Source: an uncultured Lachnospiraceae bacterium (GTDB lineage: Bacteria; Bacillota; Clostridia; Lachnospirales; Lachnospiraceae). From it: 64,000 bases of DNA. The notes under the pieces are model-generated. The model was not told where the DNA came from. It ran no database searches and was given only the letters and a program-made list of their open reading frames with translations. Of the stretch, positions 1 through 8,810 are shown in pieces. The stretch lies in contig CAJTJY010000009.1 of NCBI GenBank assembly GCA_910576975.1, forward strand, positions 39,108 through 103,107, read 5' to 3'. Both the position numbers and the translations under genes were made by a program. Positions within the stretch are counted from its first letter, which is position 1. Each line of letters begins with the position of its first letter.

Positions 1-840
1 CCATCTTTTCCAAAAATCACGTATTGAAGTTGCCTTGTATGGAGAATCAAAGTTGATTGGCAATGTTATATTTAACATCATCGAAGATCCCACTGCCATG
101 TCGCTATAGCCGCTAAAATCAAAATAGATTTGAAACGTGTAGAAAAGCATGATCAGAAACCAGTCCATGGCAGTAGCGGCGTCCATGTTTGCATATCCCC
201 AAGTAACCGCTTTAGAAAACGTATCTGCCAGAAATAGCTTTTTAAAGAGTCCAAAACTAAAAATTTTAACGCCAAAAGCTATGTTGTCCCAATTAATTTT
301 TTTGAGGCTTGCATTGTCTAGCTGTATAATAAACTCAACTGGATCTGCCAAAGGCCCCATTAGAATTTTGGGAAAATATAAGATATAGATTAGATAATTA
401 ATGACGTCCAGCTTCTTGATCTCTTTTCTGTAAATCGCAATCATATAGGCGATCTGCTGGAATGTAAAAAAACTAATCCCTATCGGAAGAATTAACTCTT
501 TTAAAGCAATTTCTTTCTCAAACCAAGCGTTAAAATTGACAATTGCAAAATTGGTATATTTGAAATACAACAACAATCCTACATTGATCACGACAGGGAC
601 GGTTAAATATAGCTTATTCCACCGCTGTGTGTGCCTGATAGCGGCAGCAAAGGCAAAATTAATACTTAAGCTGATTATCATGACTGCTAAAGCAGTTTTA
701 TCGGAATAAGCATAAAATAAAATGCTTCCAGCAATTAAAAAAATATTTCCAACAATGGTATTTATTTTATTTCCAATGAAATAAGTAGCTACCATTAATG
801 GCAAGAAGACGCAAATAAAGATATATGAATTAAATTGCAT
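1..840 (-). CDS. MBOAT-family O-acyltransferase (AlgI-like), 3' part outside window
   Basis: The frame is open from an ATG at 840 to the window edge, giving 280 residues without a stop. The start follows an AGAGAGGA ribosome-binding site. The product is a hydrophobic multi-pass membrane protein. Near its visible end it carries the AlgI/DltB-type signatures DFSGYSDMAVG and, at the very edge, SPYKATSIRDFWKRW. In AlgI-like enzymes this second motif is followed at once by the active-site histidine, which would lie just outside the window. Such proteins move acyl groups, usually acetyl, across the membrane onto exported polysaccharides, often with an SGNH/AlgJ-like partner. No partner is visible here. 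The family call is firm; the substrate is unknown. Confidence 0.9.
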   Translation of the reverse strand, partial: MQFNSYIFICVFLPLMVATYFIGNKINTIVGNIFLIAGSILFYAYSDKTALAVMIISLSINFAFAAAIRHTQRWNKLYLTVPVVINVGLLLYFKYTNFAIVNFNAWFEKEIALKELILPIGISFFTFQQIAYMIAIYRKEIKKLDVINYLIYILYFPKILMGPLADPVEFIIQLDNASLKKINWDNIAFGVKIFSFGLFKKLFLADTFSKAVTWGYANMDAATAMDWFLIMLFYTFQIYFDFSGYSDMAVGSSMMLNITLPINFDSPYKATSIRDFWKRW

Positions 841-1106
841 ACTAATCCTCTCTGTACCTTAAAATCTGATTTGTTTTACTGATAAAGGGTCAGGGTGGAT
901 ATTCATGGATGATTTGAGTGTATCGTTTATGATTCCTGATTTTTATTAAAATGCGTTTTACAAAATTTTAATAAAACAAATATCAAAAATTATCATATCT
1001 TTCATAGATTTTTTGAACTTGCAATAGTATTACGATACATTCGGGTTTTAGTGACGAGAATTCATCTCCTATGAAATTTCATAAGAAGTAAAATGAAAAA
1101 TCGAGC

Positions 1107-1341
1107 ATGCCAGCCCCAAACATAAATAATTCCTTCATTCCCATAAACTCTTTTTTATTCAGCCTGTCTACAAACACTAGAGTTAATTCTATTTCTATAT
1201 ATTATTTTTTACAAGAAACAAAGAAGTTTTAGGAATATTTTTACTTAACATGTTTAGTTCCTTAAGCTGAAAGATAAAGAACGAAAGCGTTTTCTAACGA
1301 CGATGTTCAAAGATGTTTGAAATGATTATCGGGGCTGGCAT
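1107..1341. repeat. 11-bp inverted repeat pair
   Basis: ATGCCAGCCCC at 1107-1117 is matched exactly by GGGGCTGGCAT at 1331-1341, in an otherwise AT-rich gap. The arms could be termini of a small non-autonomous element of about 235 bp or the base of a long RNA stem. No target-site duplication is obvious. An 11-bp match in a 600-base gap is suggestive only. Confidence 0.35.
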
Positions 1342-1366
1342 AGAAGAGATTTGCTCATAGATATAA

Positions 1367-1442
1367 GAGTGAAAGAATTAGTTTAATTCTTTCACAAACT
1401 ACCTGTTTGTGCCAAAAATCGCACAGAATGGAGGAATTCATG
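1367..1442 (+). repeat. 75-bp double-hairpin repeat carrying an RBS and ATG, copy 1
   Basis: The element starts GAGTGAAAGAATT and ends GGAGGAATTCATG. It contains two small hairpins, GTGAAAGAATT/AATTCTTTCAC and CACAAAC/GTTTGTG, followed by GCACAGAATGGAGGA and an ATG. It is nearly identical, in inverted orientation, to 7398-7472, which sits between two FAD enzyme genes and supplies the ribosome-binding site of the second. Here the ATG opens a frame of four codons (MRFF) and a stop, so the copy drives no gene. It lies opposite to and downstream of the deaminase. Confidence 0.85.
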
Positions 1443-1465
1443 AGATTTTTCTGAAAAGGCTTTCG

Positions 1466-1945
1466 CTAAGAATTCTTTGATTGTTTATTCTCTGACGAGA
1501 AATATTTTTTTAACACATGCAAGCTCTCTTTACGCAATACGCCTGCAGTAACCTCAGGACGATAAGAGGAATGAGTGAACACGATATCGCTGCAGGCACA
1601 GCCTTCTTTCTGGAGAATCTGATTCAAATCCCTGTTGCTGGCGGCATACACAAGACGGCCTAATTTCGTCCAGACGATTGCGCCAGAACACATGAAGCAT
1701 GGCTCGCAACTGGAATACAGTGTATAATCGCTTAGCTTGGTAACCTGGGTTTTGGCACAGAATCCTCTAAGCAGCCCAGCCTCTGCATGAAATGTTGGAT
1801 CCGATGCAGAATATATTTGATTTTCATTGGTATAAACGATCACCCCGTCCTTTACCAAAACAGCGCCAAAGGGCTCATTGCCATGCTCAATGGCAAGCTC
1901 TGACAATTCAATTGCTCTCTTCATAAACAGTTCATCCTGGGACAT
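1466..1945 (-). CDS. Zinc-dependent nucleoside/guanine deaminase family protein
   Basis: This 159-residue protein belongs to the cytidine/deoxycytidylate deaminase superfamily. The zinc and catalytic site is visible as H53-A-E55 and the Cys pair C83/C86 in SSCEPCFMCSGA. The spacing and the EPCFMCSGAIVW context resemble guanine deaminase and general nucleoside deaminases more than tRNA adenosine deaminase TadA, but sequence alone does not settle the substrate. The expected reaction is hydrolytic deamination of a purine base or nucleoside in the cytosol. The ATG at 1945 follows an AGGAGG-type site. It is 66 bp downstream of the PIN-like gene and may share its transcript. Confidence 0.88.
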   Translation of the reverse strand: MSQDELFMKRAIELSELAIEHGNEPFGAVLVKDGVIVYTNENQIYSASDPTFHAEAGLLRGFCAKTQVTKLSDYTLYSSCEPCFMCSGAIVWTKLGRLVYAASNRDLNQILQKEGCACSDIVFTHSSYRPEVTAGVLRKESLHVLKKYFSSENKQSKNS

Positions 1946-2011
1946 AGGAACCTCCTTGCAATTTATTTAATGACTTTATTTGTAAACTTTTTGTTTGTTC
2001 AAACTAAGTTT

Positions 2012-2875
2012 TTATAAGTTTTCTTTCAGTACCCGGATCAGCGGCTTGAGTGCTTTGTAATATTTCTGAGGAGGGTTTTGGCCAAACTTTTTGTCAAATT
2101 CAGCACTGATTGCCTTTAAATTTTCCTTATTATGGGACTGAATGATCTTATAAGCCTCTGCTGCCCTGGCTACATTCAAACCATGCGCCTGTAATGCTGT
2201 TTTTACCAGATGCACGCCTCTGCCTTGCTTATTATTGACACGGCTTTTGCACAGCTTTTTGCGCAACTCATGGTCCTCCTTGATTTTAAGATACCATGCC
2301 CGTCCGTTCTCCTGCCCTAAGATGGCGACAAGGGTTTGATACCAGCCGCTTAAGTTGGAAGCGTCCAAAGACTTGGCAATTTCTGTGACATACTGTTCTC
2401 CGCTTAGTTTTCCAGGGTTCAAATCTTTCGTTTTTTCAGAAATTGACAGTTCGGCTTTCTGTAAAGTCTGTTTTTTCTTTTTTGTGTCAGAGGATTTTTT
2501 TTCCTTTTTTTCTTTCTTCTTTTTTATCTGAAATTCTTTTTGGCAAATATCAATGCCCCTTTGCTTCCAAAACGCCACTGTCTCTTGGAATCCTTTGTCG
2601 TTGGAAAAAATACAGAAAGAAGACTTAGGATGTTTTGCGATTAAATAGGAAAGCGCGCCCATAAGCTGGTAATCTAAGGCATTGCTTCCTGGCACGCATT
2701 CCAGCCACAGGATTTTGTGATTATGCACCTGTTTAGACAGGTATTTTTCGAACCGCTTAGAGTGATTTTCTGTATAAAATGTTACGATCCGGTCTTTTTT
2801 CCTTGTTTTTGCAGATAATTTAAACCATCGGTCTCCGACATTTTCAGTGTCAATAAGATAATATTTTCTTCTCAA
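2012..2875 (-). CDS. PIN/NYN-like nuclease-domain protein with lysine-rich linker
   Basis: This 287-residue protein opens with YYLIDTENVGDRW and has SNDKGF near residue 93. Both are acidic motifs typical of NYN/PIN-like RNase folds (LabA-type). A very lysine-rich stretch at about residues 117-140 links it to a predicted helical C-terminal domain (about residues 155-287) of unknown function. A role in RNA cleavage or RNA binding is inference from the fold. The ATG at 2875 follows a GGAGCG-like site. The gene lies 102 bp downstream of mutS on the same strand, with no evident functional link to mismatch repair. Confidence 0.65.
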   Translation of the reverse strand: MRRKYYLIDTENVGDRWFKLSAKTRKKDRIVTFYTENHSKRFEKYLSKQVHNHKILWLECVPGSNALDYQLMGALSYLIAKHPKSSFCIFSNDKGFQETVAFWKQRGIDICQKEFQIKKKKEKKEKKSSDTKKKKQTLQKAELSISEKTKDLNPGKLSGEQYVTEIAKSLDASNLSGWYQTLVAILGQENGRAWYLKIKEDHELRKKLCKSRVNNKQGRGVHLVKTALQAHGLNVARAAEAYKIIQSHNKENLKAISAEFDKKFGQNPPQKYYKALKPLIRVLKENL

Positions 2876-2977
2876 TTAGAACGCTCCTTTCATTTGGAAC
2901 TGCATAGATAACTTTATGATTCTGCAAATTCGTTTCGACAATCACAGATACAGGGTTACATAAGATATTTATGTAAA

Positions 2978-5623
2978 CTACCAGCGGTTTTTAATTTTGT
3001 TCTGAAGTTGATATAATTTATTGAGAGCGTCAATCGGGGTTAAATTTCCCAAATCCAGTTCCTGCAGCTCATGGATGATATCATCATCCTTTACAGTATC
3101 AAAGAGAGACATCTGAGTCAAATCCACTTCGTCCAGCTTTTTTTGTTTTTTCTTGGAATTACCGCTTTCTACTTTGATATTTGCGGTCAGTTCTGTGATA
3201 TCATGGGCGCATAATTCTTCCGCAATGACTTTTGCACGGTCAATGACAGTCTCTGGCACGCCAGCAAGCTTTGCTACCTGGATTCCATAGCTCTTATCAG
3301 CGCCGCCGGGAACGATTTTTCGTAAGAAGACGATGTCTTCTCCCTTTTCTTTCACGGCGATGCAGTAATTATTGACGTTGTTCAGTTTCCCTTCTAGTTC
3401 CGTTAGCTCGTGATAATGTGTCGCAAACAAGGTTTTTGCCCCTAAGAGTTTTGGATTGCTGATATGCTCCACTACCGCCCAGGCGATGCTCAATCCGTCA
3501 AAGGTGCTGGTGCCTCTTCCGATCTCGTCCAGTACCAGCAGGCTGCTGCTGGTAGCGTTTCTTAATATATTTGCCACTTCTGTCATCTCCACCATGAACG
3601 TGCTCTGTCCGCTCGCCAGGTCATCGGAAGCCCCTACCCGGGTAAAGATCCGGTCCACGATGCCGATCTTGGCGCTGTCAGCGGGAACAAAGCTTCCGAT
3701 CTGCGCCATGAGCACAATCAGCGCCGTCTGGCGCATATAGGTGGATTTCCCAGCCATGTTGGGGCCTGTAATAATCGAAATACGCTGTTTTTGGTTGTCA
3801 AGATAGGTGTCGTTAGCGATAAACATATCATTATTTATCATCTGTTCCACCACGGGATGACGTCCATTTTTAATATCAATCACTCCGTTTTCATTGATGG
3901 AAGGACGGCAATAATTGTTGCGCTCTGCTACCAAGGCAAGAGAGGAAAAGACGTCGATGCCCGCCACTGCTTTTGCTGTTTTTTGGATCCGCAGTACTTC
4001 GCCAGCAATTTTATCCCGGATGTCCCGAAACATCTCATATTCTAGCGCCACCAGTTTGTCTTCTGCTCCGAGAATGATATCTTCAAGCTCTTTTAGCTCC
4101 TCTGTGATATAGCGTTCTGCATTGGCGAGAGTCTGCTTGCGGGTATAGTAATCTGGAACCATGTTTTGATAAGAGTTTGTCACTTCAAGGTAGTAACCGA
4201 ACACCTTATTGTATTTGATGCGCAGATTTTTAATGCCAGTTTTTTCCCGTTCTTTTGCCTCTAACTCTACCAGCCAGGTCTTGCCCTCCGTCTTTGCCTG
4301 GCGCAGTTTATCAATCTCATCATTGTAACCCTCTTTCAATATTCCCCCTTCCCGTATAGAAATGGGGGGTTCCTCCTCAATGGCTGTGTCAATCAGCGTG
4401 TAGATATCTTCCAGCGGGTCCAAGTCTGACTGTAGCTCCTTGAGCAAAGGAGCGTCAAATTCCTCTAAGAGGCTTTTTATCGGCGGCAGCATTGCCAGTG
4501 AGCTTTTAAATGCGATAAGATCTCTGGGATTGGCAGTCTGGTAGGTCACCCGGCTAATCAGGCGTTCCAAGTCATAGATGGGATTTAAATATTCCCGGAT
4601 TTCCTCCCTGGTCATCGCATGGTCTTTGAAAGCGCTGATCACGTCTAAGCGGCGTTTGATTTCCACTTTCTCAATCAGGGGCTGTTCCACAAACTTGCGC
4701 AGCATTCTTGCGCCCATTGCCGTCTTGGTCTTATCCAGCACCCATAGCAAGGAGCCTCTTTTTTGTTTCTCACGCAGTGTTTCCACCAATTCGAGATTTC
4801 TTCTGGTGGAACTATCAATGATCATATATTTGCCTGTGCTGTATAACTGGAGGGAGGTCATGTTGGCAAGGTTGTTTTTCTGTGTTTCGTAGAGATATTT
4901 TAAAAGCACGCCCGCTGCTATTGTGCCCGATTCGCAGTCCTTAAGTCCCAGACCTGCGAGATCTGAGATTTTGAAATGAGAAAGCAGAGTGTTTTTAGCG
5001 GTCTCGTCACTAAAATACCAAGTGTCCAAATCGTAGACGGCAATTCCCAGACGCTGCTTTAAGTCTTCGAAATCCATGCCTGACATGTAGAACGCCTCAT
5101 TGCAGATGATCTCCGAGGGGGAAAATTTATGAATCTCATCTAAAAGCTTGCGCTCCGTGTCCAATTCGGTCACGTAATAATCCCCAGTAGTCACGTCAGC
5201 AATGGATACTCCGTAACGATCTTCCATATAAACGATGCACATAATGTAATTATTTTTAGTTTCGTCCAGTGCCTGTGTGTCTAAGTTTGTGCCAGGAGTC
5301 GCCACCCGGACTACTTCGCGCTTCACTAGGCCCTTGGCCATTTTGGGGTCCTCCACTTGTTCGCAGATTGCCACTTTGTAGCCTTTGGACACCAGCTTGT
5401 TTAGGTACCCTTCGACTGCATGGTAGGGTACGCCGCACATGGGCGCCCGTTCTTCCATGCCGCAGTTTTTTCCGGTCAGCGTGATCTCCAGCTCTTTGGA
5501 TGCTGTCAGTGCATCCTCAAAGAACATTTCATAGAAATCACCCAGCCGGTAAAATAAAATGCAGTCCGGGTATTCTTGCTTGGTTTCCATGTATTTCTGC
5601 ATCATTGGAGTCATTTCTGCCAC
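2978..5623 (-). CDS. mutS: DNA mismatch repair protein MutS
   Basis: MutS recognises base mismatches and small loops and recruits MutL using ATP. The 881-residue product has the mismatch-binding FYEMFF motif in its first 40 residues, the connector, lever and clamp region, then the ATPase with Walker A GPNMAGKST near residue 620 and the signature DEIGRGTST. A C-terminal tail ends in a dimerisation-like helix. I place the start at the GTG at 5621-5623 because a strong AGGAGG lies eight bases upstream and MAEMTPMMQKY is a family-like N terminus. The frame stays open for 69 further codons, but that extension is basic, low-complexity and overlaps the upstream gene. mutL is not in the window. The FAD protein ends 22 bp upstream, suggesting co-transcription. 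Confidence 0.97.
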   Translation of the reverse strand: MAEMTPMMQKYMETKQEYPDCILFYRLGDFYEMFFEDALTASKELEITLTGKNCGMEERAPMCGVPYHAVEGYLNKLVSKGYKVAICEQVEDPKMAKGLVKREVVRVATPGTNLDTQALDETKNNYIMCIVYMEDRYGVSIADVTTGDYYVTELDTERKLLDEIHKFSPSEIICNEAFYMSGMDFEDLKQRLGIAVYDLDTWYFSDETAKNTLLSHFKISDLAGLGLKDCESGTIAAGVLLKYLYETQKNNLANMTSLQLYSTGKYMIIDSSTRRNLELVETLREKQKRGSLLWVLDKTKTAMGARMLRKFVEQPLIEKVEIKRRLDVISAFKDHAMTREEIREYLNPIYDLERLISRVTYQTANPRDLIAFKSSLAMLPPIKSLLEEFDAPLLKELQSDLDPLEDIYTLIDTAIEEEPPISIREGGILKEGYNDEIDKLRQAKTEGKTWLVELEAKEREKTGIKNLRIKYNKVFGYYLEVTNSYQNMVPDYYTRKQTLANAERYITEELKELEDIILGAEDKLVALEYEMFRDIRDKIAGEVLRIQKTAKAVAGIDVFSSLALVAERNNYCRPSINENGVIDIKNGRHPVVEQMINNDMFIANDTYLDNQKQRISIITGPNMAGKSTYMRQTALIVLMAQIGSFVPADSAKIGIVDRIFTRVGASDDLASGQSTFMVEMTEVANILRNATSSSLLVLDEIGRGTSTFDGLSIAWAVVEHISNPKLLGAKTLFATHYHELTELEGKLNNVNNYCIAVKEKGEDIVFLRKIVPGGADKSYGIQVAKLAGVPETVIDRAKVIAEELCAHDITELTANIKVESGNSKKKQKKLDEVDLTQMSLFDTVKDDDIIHELQELDLGNLTPIDALNKLYQLQNKIKNRW

Positions 5624-5645
5624 GATGTATCTCCTCCTGTTTCTT

Positions 5646-7400
5646 CTATTTGTGTTTCTTCTTTTGGTATCTATTGCAGAGTTCTTTGCTGCTTCTTTTT
5701 TCTGTCGTTTTCTTTGCATTGCTGAGAATGTTCTTATTAAGGTCAATGCATGCTGTTCCCCTGATGCATGATGTTGCGTTTGCCATATCATGTATGGGTC
5801 TTTCATAAACGCATGCGATTGCTTCTGCAATTTTCATGCCGTCCATGGCGGCGGACATGATGCCCCCGGCGTATCCGGCGCCCTCCCCGCAGGGATATAC
5901 GCCTTTTTTATTGCTTTGAAAGGATTCGTCCCTGGATATTCGCACCGGAGAAGAAGTACGGCTTTCTACGCCGGATAAAATAGCGTCTTTTCGGTCAAAG
6001 CCAGGGATACGCTTGGCAAACTGATGCATGCCCTGGCAAAAAGACGTCTGGATCTCTTCGGGGAACAATTGATGCAGCGGGGCAAAAACATGCAGCCCTT
6101 TGACCTCTGACGCAAAACCGCCGTATGCGACGCTATTCGTTCCCGTTTCAAAATCTCCAAATAATTGCTGGGGAATTTTTCCAGCTCCGAGATGATATGA
6201 TTTCGCTTCCAGCTCTCTTTGGAATTTGACTCCTGCCAGAGGGCCTTCCCCTGGAAAGTCTTGGGGAGTTACGGTGACAATAATGGCGCTGTTGGCATTG
6301 TTGCCGTCTCTGTTACTGTAACTCATGCCATTGACTGCGATTTGTCCCTCCTCAGAGGAAGCGTTCACAACATAGCCGCCAGGACACATGCAAAAAGAAT
6401 ACACGCCCCGGCCATTCTCAAGGTTTGCCGTTACCTTATAAGAAGCCGGGGGAAGTTTGTTTGCTGCTTCTTGGCCATATTGATTCTCATTGATCATGTG
6501 TTGCGGATGTTCCACTCGCAGCCCTACGGCAAAGGATTTTGCTTCCATCTGAAATCCTTGCTGGTGTAGCATTTCAAAAGTGTCTCTGGCGCTGTGACCG
6601 ATAGCGAGCACGGCAAGCGTTGTTTCTATGCGAATCACTTTTCCAGTGCTTTGATCTTTGCATAAAAGAGCTGCCAGCTTGTCCTGGGAAAATTCCAAAT
6701 TCGTCACACAAGTATCAAAAAGATAAGTTCCGCCCCATGATTCGATCTGCCTGCGCATGTTTTGAACAACGTCTCTTAAAATATCGGTTCCAATATGGGG
6801 CTTGCTCTCATAGGCGATAGATTTTGGCGCGCCGTGGCGGACAAAAATTTCTAATACTTTGCGGTTTCTTCCCTTGACGTCTTTTACTAAAGTATTTAAC
6901 TTCCCATCGGAAAAGGTTCCTGCGCCGCCCTCGCCAAATTGCACGTTGCATTTTACATTCAAAGCATTATCTTTCCAGAACTGCTCTACCTCCTGGGTAC
7001 GTTCCTCTATGCATTTTCCACGTTCCAATATCACTGGCCGATATCCGTGCTCCGCCAGCAGATATGCGCAGAACAGGCCTGCTGGCCCGCTTCCAACCAC
7101 AACTGGAGAATGCTTTAAGGGTTGTCCTTTTGCTGTAACTGGAAATTGATAGGTCACTTCCTCAACTTTGGAAATCTGGCTGCTTTTCAGGTGTTTTAAG
7201 ATGCCTGGTTCATGTTCTATTTTCACGTCCACGGTATAGACAAAAGAAATTTGCTGCTTTTTCCTGGCGTCTATCGACTGTTTGCGGATATGATATTCCA
7301 AAATATCCTCTGGCTTTCTTCGCATCATTTTTGCGATTTTCTGTAAAAGCTGCTCTTTGGTGTGACCAACTGGCAGCTTTAACTGCTGAATCCGTATCAT
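5646..7400 (-). CDS. FAD-dependent dehydrogenase (COG2509-type)
   Basis: This 584-residue protein matches a widespread family of uncharacterised bacterial FAD-dependent dehydrogenases. Residues 1-80 form a family-specific N-terminal domain. A Rossmann dinucleotide motif follows (VVGSGPAGLFCAYLLAEHGY), then the family signature GGAGTFSDGKLNT. The start is the ATG at 7400 (MIRIQQLKL), not the one four codons upstream, because the upstream ATG overlaps the GGAGGA ribosome-binding site. That site and start are part of the dispersed 75-bp repeat at 7398-7472. The physiological substrate is unknown. The last 35 residues are basic and low in complexity, and the gene leads into mutS. Confidence 0.9.
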   Translation of the reverse strand: MIRIQQLKLPVGHTKEQLLQKIAKMMRRKPEDILEYHIRKQSIDARKKQQISFVYTVDVKIEHEPGILKHLKSSQISKVEEVTYQFPVTAKGQPLKHSPVVVGSGPAGLFCAYLLAEHGYRPVILERGKCIEERTQEVEQFWKDNALNVKCNVQFGEGGAGTFSDGKLNTLVKDVKGRNRKVLEIFVRHGAPKSIAYESKPHIGTDILRDVVQNMRRQIESWGGTYLFDTCVTNLEFSQDKLAALLCKDQSTGKVIRIETTLAVLAIGHSARDTFEMLHQQGFQMEAKSFAVGLRVEHPQHMINENQYGQEAANKLPPASYKVTANLENGRGVYSFCMCPGGYVVNASSEEGQIAVNGMSYSNRDGNNANSAIIVTVTPQDFPGEGPLAGVKFQRELEAKSYHLGAGKIPQQLFGDFETGTNSVAYGGFASEVKGLHVFAPLHQLFPEEIQTSFCQGMHQFAKRIPGFDRKDAILSGVESRTSSPVRISRDESFQSNKKGVYPCGEGAGYAGGIMSAAMDGMKIAEAIACVYERPIHDMANATSCIRGTACIDLNKNILSNAKKTTEKRSSKELCNRYQKKKHK

Positions 7401-7472
7401 GATTTCCTCCATTCTGTGCGTATTTTAGCACAAACAGGTAGTTTGTGAAAGAATTAGCAAATTCTTTCACTC
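7398..7472 (-). repeat. 75-bp double-hairpin repeat carrying an RBS and ATG, copy 2
   Basis: This is the intercistronic segment between the two FAD enzyme genes. It begins GAGTGAAAGAATT, where the TGA is the stop codon of the upstream gene at 7467-7469, and ends with GGAGGAAATC-ATG, the start of the downstream gene. It is nearly identical to 1367-1442, which is inverted. Two stem-loops precede the ribosome-binding site, so the element could act as an mRNA processing or translation-modulating structure. The similarity stops within a few bases of the flanking coding sequence. Confidence 0.85.
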
Positions 7473-8726
7473 TTTCCTCCATTTCCAGCTTTGACAGCTT
7501 GCCGCTGCATTTCCTGCTACGAACCCGCTGGACCATGCCCACTGCAAATTGTAGCCGCCGCACAATCCGTCAATATCGATCACTTCCCCTGCAAAGTATA
7601 ATCCTGGCACGAGCCTCGATTCCAGGGTGACGGGATTGATCTCTTCTGTGTCCACGCCTCCGGCGCTGACTTGGGCGTTGTCAAAGCCCTTGGTTCCGAT
7701 GACATCTACCCGAAAGGACTGCGCCAGGTTCGCCAAAGTTTCCAGCTCTGGCTGACTGCAACTTACGGCTGGCTTGTGCAAAGAGATCTGCGCCTCTTGT
7801 AACAACACATTGTTTAATTTCTGGGGAAATATGCCAATCATTGCCTGTGTTGCTGTTTTGTTATCGCCGTGGAGCGTAAATCGCCGTTTGAGCAATGCTT
7901 CTGTTTCAATTTGTGACAGTTCTGGCAGAAAATTTAAAAGCGCATAGACGCTTTTTCCCTGAAGCACCCCATAGGCGGCATGGCGGCTGACCTGGAATGC
8001 TGGAATTCCAGATATACCGAATTCTGTTAATTGCAATTCGCCAAAGTCCTCTGCCACCTTTTTATGGTCTATGTAAATCTCAATGCTTCCTTCTGCACGG
8101 ATTCCTGCAATTTCTTTTAAAAACGACTGCTTTCCCTGCAATTGTACCAAGGCAGGGACAATATCTGTCAACTTATGTCCAAATTTTATAATATATGGGA
8201 TGCCGCTGCCGTCGCTGCCTGTTTTTTTGGCGGATTTCCCGCCTGTGGCAAGGATGCAGCAGGTACTTTGAAAAATGCCCTGCTTGGTATGGAAAGAGAA
8301 TCCCTCTTGCTGCCGGCGGATTTCCCGGATTCCAACTTGATATGCGATCCGCACTTTGAGCCTCTTGCACTCCATCAAGAGAACTTCTACCATTGAAGAA
8401 GCCTGTCCGCTTGCCGGATAATAATAGCCTCCCCGCTTTTCCTTGGGATAAATTCCTAACTCCTCAAAGAAACAAAGGGTTTCCTTGAAACCAAATTGGC
8501 GCAGCGCAGGCAATACAAAGGCAGGGTTCTTGCCATTGTAATAAGCAATTCCCTGCTTTTTGTTCGTGAAATTACATTTTCCATTTCCGGTTGCCAGGAT
8601 TTTCTTTCCAGCTTTGTCCATATGTTCTAGAATCAGCACTTGTGCGCCTTGCCGCGCTGCCTGAATTCCTGCAGTAAGTCCGGAAGCTCCGGCTCCCACA
8701 ATGATTACATCAAATTTTCTACTCAT
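7467..8726 (-). CDS. HI0933/YhiN-family FAD oxidoreductase (BaiN-like)
   Basis: This 419-residue flavoprotein belongs to the HI0933/YhiN family, labelled aminoacetone oxidase or BaiN-like in databases. It carries VGAGASGLTAGIQAARQG for FAD binding, the family signature AGKKILATGNGKCNFTN, a second motif ILATGGKSAKKTGSDGSG, and the C-terminal FAGEVIDIDGLCGGYNLQWAWSSG. The biochemical role is unsettled. The start is the ATG at 8726 (MSRKFDVI), preceded by AAAGGAT; an in-frame ATG ten codons upstream has no better site. Its stop codon lies inside the 75-bp repeat that leads to the next FAD enzyme gene. Confidence 0.92.
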   Translation of the reverse strand: MSRKFDVIIVGAGASGLTAGIQAARQGAQVLILEHMDKAGKKILATGNGKCNFTNKKQGIAYYNGKNPAFVLPALRQFGFKETLCFFEELGIYPKEKRGGYYYPASGQASSMVEVLLMECKRLKVRIAYQVGIREIRRQQEGFSFHTKQGIFQSTCCILATGGKSAKKTGSDGSGIPYIIKFGHKLTDIVPALVQLQGKQSFLKEIAGIRAEGSIEIYIDHKKVAEDFGELQLTEFGISGIPAFQVSRHAAYGVLQGKSVYALLNFLPELSQIETEALLKRRFTLHGDNKTATQAMIGIFPQKLNNVLLQEAQISLHKPAVSCSQPELETLANLAQSFRVDVIGTKGFDNAQVSAGGVDTEEINPVTLESRLVPGLYFAGEVIDIDGLCGGYNLQWAWSSGFVAGNAAASCQSWKWRKE

Positions 8727-8810
8727 GAATACGGATCCTTTAACGCCAAACAACATTTCTGCTGCTCTTTTAAAATATTATAACACGTTAAATTGCAAGT
8801 TTCAAGCACG

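Larger units (their letters stand above)
841..1465. other. AT-rich intergenic region
   Basis: These 625 bases separate the acyltransferase start from the deaminase stop. I find no convincing coding frame. The region holds an 11-bp inverted repeat (1107-1341) and a copy of the 75-bp repeat (1367-1442). Most of the rest is AT-rich and presumably contains the acyltransferase promoter on the minus strand, but no clear -35/-10 pair stands out. Confidence 0.6.

Noticed and set aside
149..388. Plus-strand frame of 79 residues at the window start
   Set aside because: It lies opposite the clear acyltransferase gene and has no ribosome-binding site or recognisable product.
5624..5830. N-terminal extension of MutS by 69 residues
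   Set aside because: It is basic and low-complexity, overlaps the upstream FAD gene, and a strong ribosome-binding site supports the GTG at 5623.
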